From: an uncultured Hyphomicrobiales bacterium
Lineage (GTDB): Bacteria; Pseudomonadota; Alphaproteobacteria; Rhizobiales; Aestuariivirgaceae
Assembly: GCA_903930095.1 (NCBI GenBank)
Contig: CAIYXE010000320.1
Location: forward strand, 1-9,897
Direction of reading: 5' to 3'
DNA length: 9,897 bases
How positions within the stretch are numbered: position 1 is the first letter of the stretch; the number at the start of each line of letters is the position of its first letter. The notes under the pieces were generated by a model. It was given only the letters and a program-made list of their open reading frames with translations. It ran no database searches and was not told the DNA's origin. Below, in pieces: positions 1 through 6,091 of this stretch. The position numbers were made by a program, and so were the translations under genes.

Positions 1-498
1 ACGCGCCAGCACATCGGCCAGCCGCTGCGAGCCGCGGTAGTGGGCGTGGCAGATGGCGACCGCCAGCGCATCGGTCGAATCCGCGGTGCGCATGCGCGCC
101 TTGGGAAGCAGCAGCTTCACCATGTGCTTGACCTGGTCCTTTTCCGCGTGGCCCGCACCCACCACCGCCTTCTTCACCGTGTTGGGTGCATATTCGGCGA
201 CGGGCAGCTTCAGCATGGCGGGCACCAGCATCAGCACGCCGCGCGCCTGGCCGAGCTTCAGCGTGGCGCGGGCATCGGTGTTGACGAAGGTTTCCTCCCC
301 GGCGGCCTCGTCGGGCTCGAATTCGCGAAGGACGTCCATGAGCTGGGAATGGAGTTGCAGCAGGCGCTCGGCCAGCGGCTTGTCGCCATCGGAATGGAGC
401 GCGCCATCGGCCACATAGGTGAGCCGCGAGCCCTCCTGCCCGATGATGCCCCAGCCGGTGTTGCGCAGGCCCGGGTCGATGCCGATGATTCTGATCAT
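1..498 (-). CDS. ruvC: RuvC, Holliday junction resolvase (partial, C-terminus off the left edge)
   Basis: RuvC is the dimeric, Mg2+-dependent endonuclease that cuts four-way DNA junctions as part of the RuvABC recombination complex. The window holds the first 166 residues, nearly the full family length of about 170; no stop codon is reached. The RNase H-like catalytic acidic residues are visible: D8 in GIDPG, the glutamates E68/E69 in [11 protein letters not shown], and D140 and D143 in [15 protein letters not shown]. The ATG at 496-498 opens directly on the conserved first strand ([11 protein letters not shown]), so the start is secure even though no Shine-Dalgarno sequence precedes it (the upstream bases read aagccca). 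It follows yebC on the same strand with 125 nt between them, the usual yebC-ruvC(-ruvA-ruvB) order, so ruvA and ruvB probably lie beyond the left edge. Confidence 0.97.
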   Translation of the reverse strand, partial: MIRIIGIDPGLRNTGWGIIGQEGSRLTYVADGALHSDGDKPLAERLLQLHSQLMDVLREFEPDEAAGEETFVNTDARATLKLGQARGVLMLVPAMLKLPVAEYAPNTVKKAVVGAGHAEKDQVKHMVKLLLPKARMRTADSTDALAVAICHAHYRGSQRLADVLAR

Positions 499-505
499 TG
501 GGCTT

Positions 506-532
506 ATTCTAGAGCATGCCGGGCAACCTCAA
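506..532 (-). promoter_or_regulatory. candidate ruvC promoter giving a near-leaderless mRNA
   Basis: On the minus strand, TTGAGG (527-532) is followed after a 15-nt spacer by TAGAAT (506-511), a five-of-six match to TATAAT. Transcription would begin about one or two bases before the ruvC ATG at 498, which fits the absence of a ribosome binding site. The spacer is short, so this is only a candidate. ruvC may simply be co-transcribed with yebC through the palindrome. Confidence 0.25.
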
Positions 533-536
533 CAGC

Positions 537-622
537 CGTCATCCCAGCGAAAGCTGGGATCCAGCTTCCTTCGACCGCACACGCTGAACCAAAGCTGGAC
601 CCCAGCTTTCGCTGGGGTGACG
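537..622. repeat. long imperfect palindrome, dispersed VIPAKAGIQ-type repeat
   Basis: Two 31-nt arms (537-567 and 592-622) are inverted copies differing at two positions only, around a 24-nt loop. Both differences would be G-U wobbles in RNA, so the transcript can still form a continuous hairpin. The arm core, GTCATCCCAGCGAAAGCTGG, belongs to a repeat type scattered between genes in many proteobacterial genomes; read in one frame it gives VIPAKAGIQ, a known source of false ORFs. It ends one base from the yebC stop codon (624-626). It could act as a transcription block or protect the yebC mRNA 3' end, but there is no T tract after it. Confidence 0.85.
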
Positions 623-623
623 A

Positions 624-1376
624 TCAAGTGGCGGCGTTGAGTTTCGCCATCACGTCGTCGGGGATGTCGGCGTTGGAGAAGACGACCTGCACGTCGTCAT
701 CCTCGTCGAGCGAATCCACCAGTTTCATCAGGGTTTCGGCCTTTTCCTGGTCTACCGGGGTCATGGTCTGGGGCTTCCACACGACCTTCACGGATTCCGC
801 GTCGCCGAAGCTCTTGGCGAGTGCGGCGGAGACGTCGCCGATCGATTCGAAGGCGCAGGTGACGGTGTGGGAGTCAGCGTCGGAAGCGGCGTCATCGGCT
901 CCGGCGTCAATCGCGGCTTCGAGCATGGCGTCAGCACTTGTCTTGGCAGCGGGGTAGACGATCTCACCCACGCGGGCGAACATGAAGGAGACCGAGCCCG
1001 ACTCGCCCAGGTTGCCGCCGAACTTGGTGAAAAGCGAGCGCACGTTGGAGGCGGTGCGGTTGCGGTTGTCAGTCAAGGCCTCGACGATCACCGCCACGCC
1101 GCCCGGGCCGTAACCCTCATAGCGGACCTGGTCATAGCTTTCGGCATCGTTGCCGGCGGCCTTCTTGATGGCGCGCTCGATATTGTCCTTGGGCAGGTTT
1201 TCGGCGCGGGCGTTCTGGATGGCGAGGCGGAGGCGGGCATTGGCGGAGGGATCAGGAAGGCCCGCCTTGGCGGCAACCGTGATCTCACGCGACAGCTTGG
1301 AGAAGATCTTGGACCGCATTTTGTCCTGCTTGCCCTTGCGGTGCATGATGTTCTTGAATTGTGAATGGCCGGCCAT
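624..1376 (-). CDS. yebC: YebC/PmpR (TACO1) family protein
   Basis: This is a full-length 250-residue member of the YebC/PmpR family, long listed as transcriptional regulators. More recent work on family members, including mitochondrial TACO1, points to a role at the ribosome in translating difficult stretches such as polyproline. The N-terminal helical domain opens with the family signature [18 protein letters not shown] (residues 1-18), continues through [11 protein letters not shown] (29-39) and [16 protein letters not shown] (55-70), and leads to the most conserved core, [20 protein letters not shown] (87-106). [14 protein letters not shown] (120-133) and the acidic tail around [12 protein letters not shown] are also typical. 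The ATG at 1376 has GGAGG at 1381-1385, four bases upstream. ruvC follows on the same strand. The operon promoter and a CtrA-type box lie just upstream. Family assignment is firm; the cellular role in this organism is inferred. Confidence 0.97.
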   Translation of the reverse strand: MAGHSQFKNIMHRKGKQDKMRSKIFSKLSREITVAAKAGLPDPSANARLRLAIQNARAENLPKDNIERAIKKAAGNDAESYDQVRYEGYGPGGVAVIVEALTDNRNRTASNVRSLFTKFGGNLGESGSVSFMFARVGEIVYPAAKTSADAMLEAAIDAGADDAASDADSHTVTCAFESIGDVSAALAKSFGDAESVKVVWKPQTMTPVDQEKAETLMKLVDSLDEDDDVQVVFSNADIPDDVMAKLNAAT

Positions 1377-1408
1377 GACCCCTCCGGTGATGCGCTGTGT
1401 CGAGGCGC

Positions 1409-1438
1409 GTTATAGACAGGGCAGCGGGCCGGAAACAA
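1409..1438 (-). promoter_or_regulatory. predicted sigma70-type promoter of yebC(-ruvC)
   Basis: Minus-strand TTGTTT (1433-1438) and TATAAC (1409-1414) are separated by 18 nt. Transcription would start near 1402, giving a leader of about 25 nt that carries the GGAGG site for yebC. The -10 matches TATAAT at five of six positions and the -35 keeps the TTG core. This is a sequence-based prediction only. Confidence 0.55.
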
Positions 1439-1443
1439 GCCGC

Positions 1444-1458
1444 TTAACCGCCCCTTAA
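1444..1458. promoter_or_regulatory. CtrA-type box, TTAA-N7-TTAA
   Basis: The 15-nt element TTAACCGCCCCTTAA matches the classic consensus for CtrA, the alphaproteobacterial cell-cycle response regulator (TTAA, seven bases, TTAA). It is embedded in a 6-bp inverted repeat, GCTTAA (1442-1447) and TTAAGC (1455-1460). TTAA is rare in this GC-rich window. The box lies five bases upstream of the predicted yebC -35, at about -42 to -56, a position suited to activation. The element is symmetrical, so it could serve either strand. CtrA binding is inferred from the match alone. Confidence 0.5.
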
Positions 1459-1510
1459 GCCTCCGGCGGCCAAGCTTTGCACTGTGAGTTGCGTAAGTGG
1501 GAGCGTGGGC

Positions 1511-1726
1511 ATGAAGTCGAGCCGGGGCATGATCAGCGAGCATTGCCATGCAGCGGAGGGCCTTTCAGTAGCGGCTTCGCTGCGAATGCCGGGATCGCTC
1601 ACGGAGCGGGCGCCTTCGGGACGGCTGTTCGGCGCCATCGCCACGCTTTCGGACGCTCCGGCACAGGACAAGGGAACGGGTAATGCAGGCCGCCCCGTGA
1701 GGGTGGCCCGCCGCGCCAGGCGCTGA
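1511..1726 (+). CDS. doubtful small ORF, 71 residues, unknown function
   Basis: An ATG at 1511 preceded by GGGAG (1499-1503, seven bases away) opens a 71-codon frame ending in TGA at 1724-1726, convergent with the permease gene, whose stop lies at 1730-1732. The product would start MKSSRGMISEHCHAAEG and end in an arginine-rich tail (RPVRVARRARR). It shows no membrane segment, signal peptide or motif known to me. In favour are the ribosome binding site, its fit to the gap, and the CtrA-type box upstream. Against it are the absence of a clear promoter, its ordinary composition, and the fact that GC-rich DNA easily yields open frames of this size. I could not tell a gene from chance. Confidence 0.2.
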   Translation: MKSSRGMISEHCHAAEGLSVAASLRMPGSLTERAPSGRLFGAIATLSDAPAQDKGTGNAGRPVRVARRARR

Positions 1727-1729
1727 CGG

Positions 1730-2557
1730 TCAGGCCTGAACGCCCCTCAGCCGCTCTGACCGCCGCCGCAGCATCTCGACCGTGACGAGCAGTGCCGTCG
1801 AGATCAGCACCAGCACGGTGGCCGCGGCGGTGATGGTGGGCGAGATCATTTCACGAATGCCGGAGAACATCTGGAGCGGCAGGGTGCGGTCCTCCGGGCT
1901 GGCGAGGAACAGGACCACCACGACCTCGTCGAACGAGGTGACGAAGGCGAAGAGCGCGCCCGAGATCATGCCGGGCAGAATGAGCGGCATCACCACCTTG
2001 AAAAACACCGTGTGCGGCGGCGCACCGCAGGAGGCGCCTGCCCGCATCAGCGTCTTGTCGAAGCTCGAAAGTGTTGCCGTCACCGTGATGACGACGAAGG
2101 GCGTTGCGAGCGCCGTATGCGCCAGGATGATGCCAAGCCGCGTTCCAGCAAGATCGAGCTGCGCATAGAACTTGAACATGCCGACGGCGGAGATGATGAC
2201 CGGCACGATCATCGGCGAGATCAGGATCGCCATGATCGTGGCCTTGGAGGGGAAGTTGGAGCGCGCCAGGCCAAGGGCTGCCAGCGTGCCGAGCGCGGTG
2301 GCAAGGATGGTCGTGGCGATGGCGACGAGGAAGCTCATCTTCACCGCGCCCGACCAGCGCGGGTTGAAGAAGAAATCCTCATACCATTTGAGCGAATAGC
2401 CCGGCATCGGATAGGTGAAGAAGCTCTCGGAGTTGAAGGAGAGCGGCATCACCGCGAGGATCGGCGAGATCAGGAACAGAAGAACGATGCCCACGAAAAG
2501 GCGCAGCGCGTAATAGGCAACGGTTTCGCCGCGGGTGTAATAGGAAGGAACGGCCAT
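1730..2557 (-). CDS. PotC-like ABC transporter permease
   Basis: This is one of two inner-membrane channel subunits of an importer related to the spermidine/putrescine systems. At 275 residues it has normal PotC length. Hydrophobic segments fall roughly at residues 17-40, 73-98, 108-130, 142-163, 197-217 and 243-262. The cytoplasmic EAA loop that docks on the ATPase reads RAGASCGAPPHTVFFKVVMP at 172-191, followed by LILPG. The periplasmic PMPGYSLKWYEDFF (50-63) is typical of PotC. The ATG at 2557 comes four bases after the TAA of the PotB-like gene (2562-2564) with no strong ribosome binding site, which suggests translational coupling. It is the last gene of the operon; what follows is the yebC upstream region, not an ATPase. 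The transported solute cannot be read from the permease. Confidence 0.93.
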   Translation of the reverse strand: MAVPSYYTRGETVAYYALRLFVGIVLLFLISPILAVMPLSFNSESFFTYPMPGYSLKWYEDFFFNPRWSGAVKMSFLVAIATTILATALGTLAALGLARSNFPSKATIMAILISPMIVPVIISAVGMFKFYAQLDLAGTRLGIILAHTALATPFVVITVTATLSSFDKTLMRAGASCGAPPHTVFFKVVMPLILPGMISGALFAFVTSFDEVVVVLFLASPEDRTLPLQMFSGIREMISPTITAAATVLVLISTALLVTVEMLRRRSERLRGVQA

Positions 2558-2561
2558 TGCG

Positions 2562-3848
2562 TTAACCCAGCTTCATGCGATCGATGCCGATCAGCTTGTT
2601 GTAGACGTAATACAGGATGAGCGTGGCGATGAGCAGGATGACGCCCAGCGCCGAGGCCTTGCCCCAGTTGTTCTCGGAATTGATGGCGCGCTCGATGAAG
2701 CCGGAAATCATCTGGTCAGTCGGGCCGCCGACCAGGGCGGGCGTGATGTAATAGCCGAGGCAGAGGATGAAGGTGAGCAGGCAGCCCGCCGCGACGCCGG
2801 GAATGGTCTGCGGCATGTAGACCCTGAGGAAGCAGTAGAAGGGCGTGCCGCCCAGCGACTTTGCCGCCCGCATATAGTTGGGCGAGATGGTCTTCATCAC
2901 CGAATAGATCGGCAGCAGCGTGAAAGGCAGCTGGATGTGCGTCATCGCCACGATGGTTGAAAAGCGCGTCTTGAACAGCTGCGGCTCGCCTTCAACGGCG
3001 CCCAAGAGGTTCAGCAGCCAGGTGATTCCCGTGACGTTGAGGAGCTGGGTGAAGACGCCGCCGTCCTGCATCAGGATCATCCACGCCGTGGTGCGCACAA
3101 GCAGCGAGGTCCAGAACGGCAGGAGCACGAAGATCATGAGGATCGCCGCCGTCTTCTGCGGCGAGGTGGCAAGCAGATAGGCCACGGGATAGCCGAGGAT
3201 CAGCGTCATCACGGTGACAAGCAACGAGATGCCGAGGGTGCGGACGAGGATGTCCTTGTAGATGGCGCGGTCGGCCGGGATCGCCTCGATCCCGCCATCA
3301 GGGCTCTGGCGGAGGTCGAGCATGGACAGGATGTAGAAGGGCGTCCAGTCAGAAGAGGAGCGCTTGATGGTGGACCAGGTTTCCGGATTGCCCCAGATCT
3401 TGTCCATGCCGATCAGGGCATCCTTGTAGGGCCCCTGCTCCAGTTGCTTCACCTTGCGGCCGGTGTTGATCACCTTGGAACGGATGCCCGACATCTCATA
3501 GTTGAGGCGCTTGCCGACCAGGGCCACCTGCTGGTTCGAAGCCTCCTTCATGTCAGCTGCCAGGGCGGCATAGACGTCTTCCGAGGGCAGCTCCTTGCCG
3601 TCCCACGTGCTGAGCGCCTCGACGGTGCGCGGCAGCGTCTGCGCGACGTCCGGATCATAGACGGAGTTGTAGAGCATCACGATGATCGGAACGACGAAGG
3701 AGAGCACGATGAAGGCGAAAAGCGGGGCCACAAGCCCCAGGGCCTTGAGCCGCTCGCGCCGCTCGGCGCGCGCCAGTGCTACCTTCAGCGGGGTGCCGTC
3801 CGCGGCGCGCATCACGCCGTCATCGGGAAGTGCCTGAGCCATGGACAT
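2562..3848 (-). CDS. PotB-like ABC transporter permease with large periplasmic insert
   Basis: This is the partner channel subunit of the same importer. I chose the ATG at 3848 (428 residues; a second ATG at 3842 is possible). Starting further upstream at 3929 would add 27 unrelated residues translated through a strong hairpin. A cytoplasmic N-terminus leads to a first membrane segment at about 36-59. A hydrophilic stretch of roughly 140 residues (60-199) follows before the next segment at about 203-227. The rest is the standard binding-protein-dependent permease domain, with segments near 234-260, 296-318, 353-372 and 399-418 and an EAA loop AAKSLGGTPFYCFLRVYMPQ (328-347) ending TIPG. Classical PotB has about 285 residues, and the insert accounts for the difference. 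I recall such long versions in other alphaproteobacterial importers. Function as an import permease is firm; the solute is unknown. Confidence 0.93.
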   Translation of the reverse strand: MSMAQALPDDGVMRAADGTPLKVALARAERRERLKALGLVAPLFAFIVLSFVVPIIVMLYNSVYDPDVAQTLPRTVEALSTWDGKELPSEDVYAALAADMKEASNQQVALVGKRLNYEMSGIRSKVINTGRKVKQLEQGPYKDALIGMDKIWGNPETWSTIKRSSSDWTPFYILSMLDLRQSPDGGIEAIPADRAIYKDILVRTLGISLLVTVMTLILGYPVAYLLATSPQKTAAILMIFVLLPFWTSLLVRTTAWMILMQDGGVFTQLLNVTGITWLLNLLGAVEGEPQLFKTRFSTIVAMTHIQLPFTLLPIYSVMKTISPNYMRAAKSLGGTPFYCFLRVYMPQTIPGVAAGCLLTFILCLGYYITPALVGGPTDQMISGFIERAINSENNWGKASALGVILLIATLILYYVYNKLIGIDRMKLG

Positions 3849-3895
3849 GGTGGTGACGCCCCAGGATGCGAAAAGATGTGAAGATGAAACGTGAA

Positions 3896-3920
3896 GGGGA
3901 GGAGGACAATCCCCCTCCCC
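3896..3920 (-). promoter_or_regulatory. intercistronic GC hairpin between binding-protein and permease genes
   Basis: Arms 3896-3905 and 3911-3920 pair at nine of ten positions around a five-base loop (acaat on the plus strand), forming a very stable GC stem in the minus-strand transcript. It starts 15 nt after the binding-protein stop codon. No run of T follows, so it is more likely an mRNA 3'-end stabiliser or partial attenuator than a full terminator. Such a stem commonly lets binding protein be made in excess over permeases. Confidence 0.7.
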
Positions 3921-3935
3921 CAATCGCACTTTGAC

Positions 3936-4985
3936 TTACTGGGCGAGCCAGGCGTTGAAGCGCTCGCGCAGCTCGTCGCCCTTGTCACCCCAGAACTGCG
4001 GATCCGGATAGAACACAGTCTTGAGGTTGTCGGGAGCCGACGGAAGGTCGGGCAGGATTGTGGGGTCGACCAGCGGCGAGGAATCCTTGTTGGCGGGGCC
4101 GTAGGCGATGTACTTCGTCTGGTCGGCCATGCGCTGCGGGTCAGACGCGAAGGCGATGAAGCGGTAGGCTTCCTCGATCTTCGGCGTGCCCTTCGGGATC
4201 GTCCACCAGTCCCAGTCCGGAGCCTGGTAGTCCCAGATGATCTGGAACGGCTTCTTGTCGTTCTTGATGGCGGTGTGGAAGCGGCCGTTCCACGAGGTGG
4301 CGAAGACCACCTGGCCGTCAGCCAGCAGCTGCGGGCCCTGGGCGCCCGATTCCCACCAGATCACGTCCTTCTTGATGGTGTCGAGCTTCTTGAACGCACG
4401 CGCGACGCCCTCGTCGGTGCCGAGCACGGTGTAGACGTCAGCCGGGGCCACGCCATCCGCCATGAGGGCCCATTCGAGGTTCACGAAGGGGCTCTTCTGC
4501 AGGGCGCGCTTGCCGGGGAACTTGGCGGTGTCGAACAGCGCCTCGAAGAGGCCGGCGGGGGCCTGGGTCTTCGTGGTGTCGTAAGCCGCGACGGTGGAGT
4601 AGAGGATGTTCGGGACAGCGCAGTCCGTCACGTCGCCACCGATGAACTTCGAGCGGTCGAGGCCGAGCTTGGCCCAGTCGATGGTCTCGAAGGTGCCTTC
4701 GGCGCAGCCTGCAAGCACTGTCTGGGTGTCGACGTCGATCACGTCCCAGGTCACGGCATTGGCTTCCACCATGGCGCGGATCTTGGCGATTTCGCCGTTG
4801 TATTCCGCCTCGGTGATCTTGTTGCCGGCCGCCATATAGGGCTCATAGAACGCCTTGCGCTGGCTTTCCGAGTAGGAACCGCCCCAGGACGTGATGGTGA
4901 GTTCGTCAGCGGCCTGGGCGCTGGCGGAATAGAGCGCCGTGCCGGCCAGCAGGGCCATGCCGAACAATGTAGCGAATTTCTTCAT
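3936..4985 (-). CDS. periplasmic solute-binding protein, PotD-like (COG0687 type)
   Basis: This is the extracytoplasmic receptor that captures the solute and delivers it to the two permeases encoded downstream. The ATG at 4985 gives 349 residues and has GGAGGA upstream (4995-5000). An in-frame upstream start at 5105 would bury the signal peptide. Residues 1-25 form a signal peptide (MKKF, hydrophobic core, SASAQA), with likely cleavage between A25 and A26. The mature protein opens with the family strand LTITSWGGSYSESQRKAFYEPY and continues with TWDVIDVDTQTV (79-90), WWESGAQGPQLLADGQVV (210-227) and ATSWNGRF (229-236). Only two cysteines remain in the mature chain, C94 and C122, possibly a disulfide. 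It is the first gene of the operon. Relatives are annotated as polyamine-binding, but this clade is broad and putrescine/spermidine specificity is a guess. Confidence 0.93.
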   Translation of the reverse strand: MKKFATLFGMALLAGTALYSASAQAADELTITSWGGSYSESQRKAFYEPYMAAGNKITEAEYNGEIAKIRAMVEANAVTWDVIDVDTQTVLAGCAEGTFETIDWAKLGLDRSKFIGGDVTDCAVPNILYSTVAAYDTTKTQAPAGLFEALFDTAKFPGKRALQKSPFVNLEWALMADGVAPADVYTVLGTDEGVARAFKKLDTIKKDVIWWESGAQGPQLLADGQVVFATSWNGRFHTAIKNDKKPFQIIWDYQAPDWDWWTIPKGTPKIEEAYRFIAFASDPQRMADQTKYIAYGPANKDSSPLVDPTILPDLPSAPDNLKTVFYPDPQFWGDKGDELRERFNAWLAQ

Positions 4986-5053
4986 ACGTGAGCTTCCTCC
5001 AGAATGCCGGCAGGACCGGCGCGTTATGGTTCCGGGAGGAATAAAGCCTGTCC

Positions 5054-5071
5054 TGCGCCACGCATGGCGCA
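5054..5071 (-). promoter_or_regulatory. perfect hairpin in the binding-protein mRNA leader
   Basis: TGCGCCA (5054-5060) and TGGCGCA (5065-5071) form a perfect 7-bp stem with a four-base loop, about 70 nt upstream of the binding-protein ATG. The role is unknown; leader structure controlling translation or mRNA decay is one possibility. Confidence 0.45.
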
Positions 5072-5129
5072 CGGTACGGCCCTTGTTATCCTCCCCATAA
5101 TCCACGCTCTTTATGGCGGCGGCTGCCAG

Positions 5130-5143
5130 CGCAACACGTTGCG
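5130..5143. promoter_or_regulatory. CGCAAC-N2-GTTGCG palindrome, possible repressor operator
   Basis: Perfect 6-bp inverted arms separated by two bases lie between the only TATAAA-like element (5166-5171) and the start of the importer operon. If that element is the -10, the palindrome would be centred about 20 bases after the transcription start, a typical repressor position. Size and symmetry fit a dimeric regulator such as a LacI-family protein. No regulator gene is adjacent. Confidence 0.35.
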
Positions 5144-5263
5144 TTACACCCGCGGGGCCGCTCTTTTTATAAGCGCTGCAAAGGATACTAGCGGCTTTTT
5201 CGTCCCCGTCACTAGAGTTTTTCTACTGGCAACGCGCCAAACGCGTCATGCCAATGCGCCCGC

Positions 5264-6091
5264 TCAGGCTTCCCATGCGGTAACATGGGCCTGTGACAGC
5301 CGCCCGCCGGCGCGGATGGGGGCGATCAAAGTGGCAAGGCCCGTGCGGTCATCGGTTTCCACGGCAACGCCGCATACGCTGGCCTCGCCCTCCGCCGGCC
5401 GCATGCGCTCAACCGGCAGCTTTCTCAGGAAGCGCTGCATGGGCTCTGCCTTTTCCATGCCGATCACCGAGTCATAGTCTCCGCACATGCCGGCATCGGT
5501 CAGATAGCCCGTGCCGCCGGGAAGGATCTGGTGGTCGGCGGTGGGCACATGGGTATGGGTGCCCACCACGAGGCTGGCGCGCCCGTCACAGAAATGGCCG
5601 AAGGCCATTTTCTCGGAGGTCGCCTCGGCGTGAAAATCGATGAGCACGGCATCACAGCCAAGGCCCAGGGTGCAGGCCTCAAGCTCACGCTCGGCTGCGG
5701 GGAAGGGATCATCCAGCATCGGCTCGATCATCACCCGGCCCATGGCCTGCATGACGAGGACGCGCCGGCCCGATGCGGTGTCGATCAGGGCCGAACCCCT
5801 GCCGGGGCAGCCCTTCGGCCAGTTCACCGGCCTCAGCAGGTTCGGATAGCGCTCGATGAAGATCAGCGCCTCGCGCTGGTCGAAGGCGTGGTTGCCCAGG
5901 GTGACCGCATCGGCACCCGCGGCGAGAAAGCCGAGGAAGATGTCCTCGGTGATGCCAAAGCCGTGGGCGGCGTTCTCGCCGTTCACCACCACAAGGTCAG
6001 GGCGGTAACGCTGCTTCAGCAGGGGAAGCTCCCGCGCCAGTGCGTCACGGCCCGCCCTGCCGACCACATCGCCAAGAAAGATCAGCCGCAC
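5264..6091 (-). CDS. YmdB-family metallophosphoesterase
   Basis: This is a 275-residue member of the calcineurin-like YmdB family (TIGR00282/DUF1385-independent clade of metallophosphoesterases). The Bacillus subtilis relative hydrolyses 2',3'-cyclic nucleotides and affects biofilm and motility decisions. The dinuclear metal ligands are all present at the family spacing: D8 (FLGDVVGRAGR), E39 and N40 (VVNGENAAHG), N67 and H68 (TLGNHAFD), H154 (DFHAEATSEK), H179 and H181 (VGTHTHVPTAD). Other hallmarks are GYLTDAGMCGDYDSVIG (195-211). It begins with GTG at 6091, inside the end of the cyclo-ligase gene: the two overlap by 10 nt (6082-6091), so they are translated from one mRNA. Family and metal site are clear; the substrate in this organism is not known. 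Confidence 0.93.
   Translation of the reverse strand: MRLIFLGDVVGRAGRDALARELPLLKQRYRPDLVVVNGENAAHGFGITEDIFLGFLAAGADAVTLGNHAFDQREALIFIERYPNLLRPVNWPKGCPGRGSALIDTASGRRVLVMQAMGRVMIEPMLDDPFPAAERELEACTLGLGCDAVLIDFHAEATSEKMAFGHFCDGRASLVVGTHTHVPTADHQILPGGTGYLTDAGMCGDYDSVIGMEKAEPMQRFLRKLPVERMRPAEGEASVCGVAVETDDRTGLATLIAPIRAGGRLSQAHVTAWEA

Larger units (their letters stand above)
1377..1729. other. gene-poor interval between yebC and the permease operon
   Basis: This 353-nt stretch separates the 5' end of yebC from the 3' end of the PotC-like permease gene. It holds the yebC ribosome binding site, promoter and CtrA-type box (1381-1458), then a plus-strand ORF of doubtful reality (1511-1726). A GC hairpin (arms 1688-1695 and 1701-1708, one G-T pair, no T tract) could end the permease transcript, but weakly. 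I recognise no RNA family or mobile-element remnant in it. Confidence 0.6.
4986..5263. other. leader and upstream region of the importer operon
   Basis: This 278-nt gap holds the 3' flank of the ymdB-like gene and the untranslated leader of the binding-protein gene. Minus-strand TATAAA (5166-5171) could be a -10, but no matching -35 is seen, so any promoter here may need an activator. A palindrome at 5130-5143 and a hairpin at 5054-5071 are listed separately. A second small stem (5006-5010 with 5016-5020) lies next to the ribosome binding site. Past the ymdB stop, a weak stem (5232-5236 with 5242-5246) has no T tract. I recognise no known riboswitch. Confidence 0.5.

Noticed and set aside
40..957. 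Long plus-strand open frames over ruvC, the palindrome and yebC
   Set aside because: They lie antisense to the clearly recognisable ruvC and yebC and contain the VIPAKAGIQ translation of the palindromic repeat; no family resemblance.
3849..3929. Upstream start for the PotB-like permease (adds 27 residues)
   Set aside because: The extension would be translated through the GC hairpin at 3896-3920 and its sequence does not resemble a permease N-terminus.
3891..4991. 366-codon plus-strand open frame over the binding-protein gene
   Set aside because: Antisense shadow of a well identified gene in GC-rich DNA; it has no recognisable domain.
4986..5105. Upstream start for the binding protein
   Set aside because: It would put 40 residues before the signal peptide, whereas the ATG at 4985 has a strong ribosome binding site and a proper signal peptide.
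4986..5263. Riboswitch before the importer operon
   Set aside because: Hairpins are present, but no conserved core of a riboswitch class I know could be matched.
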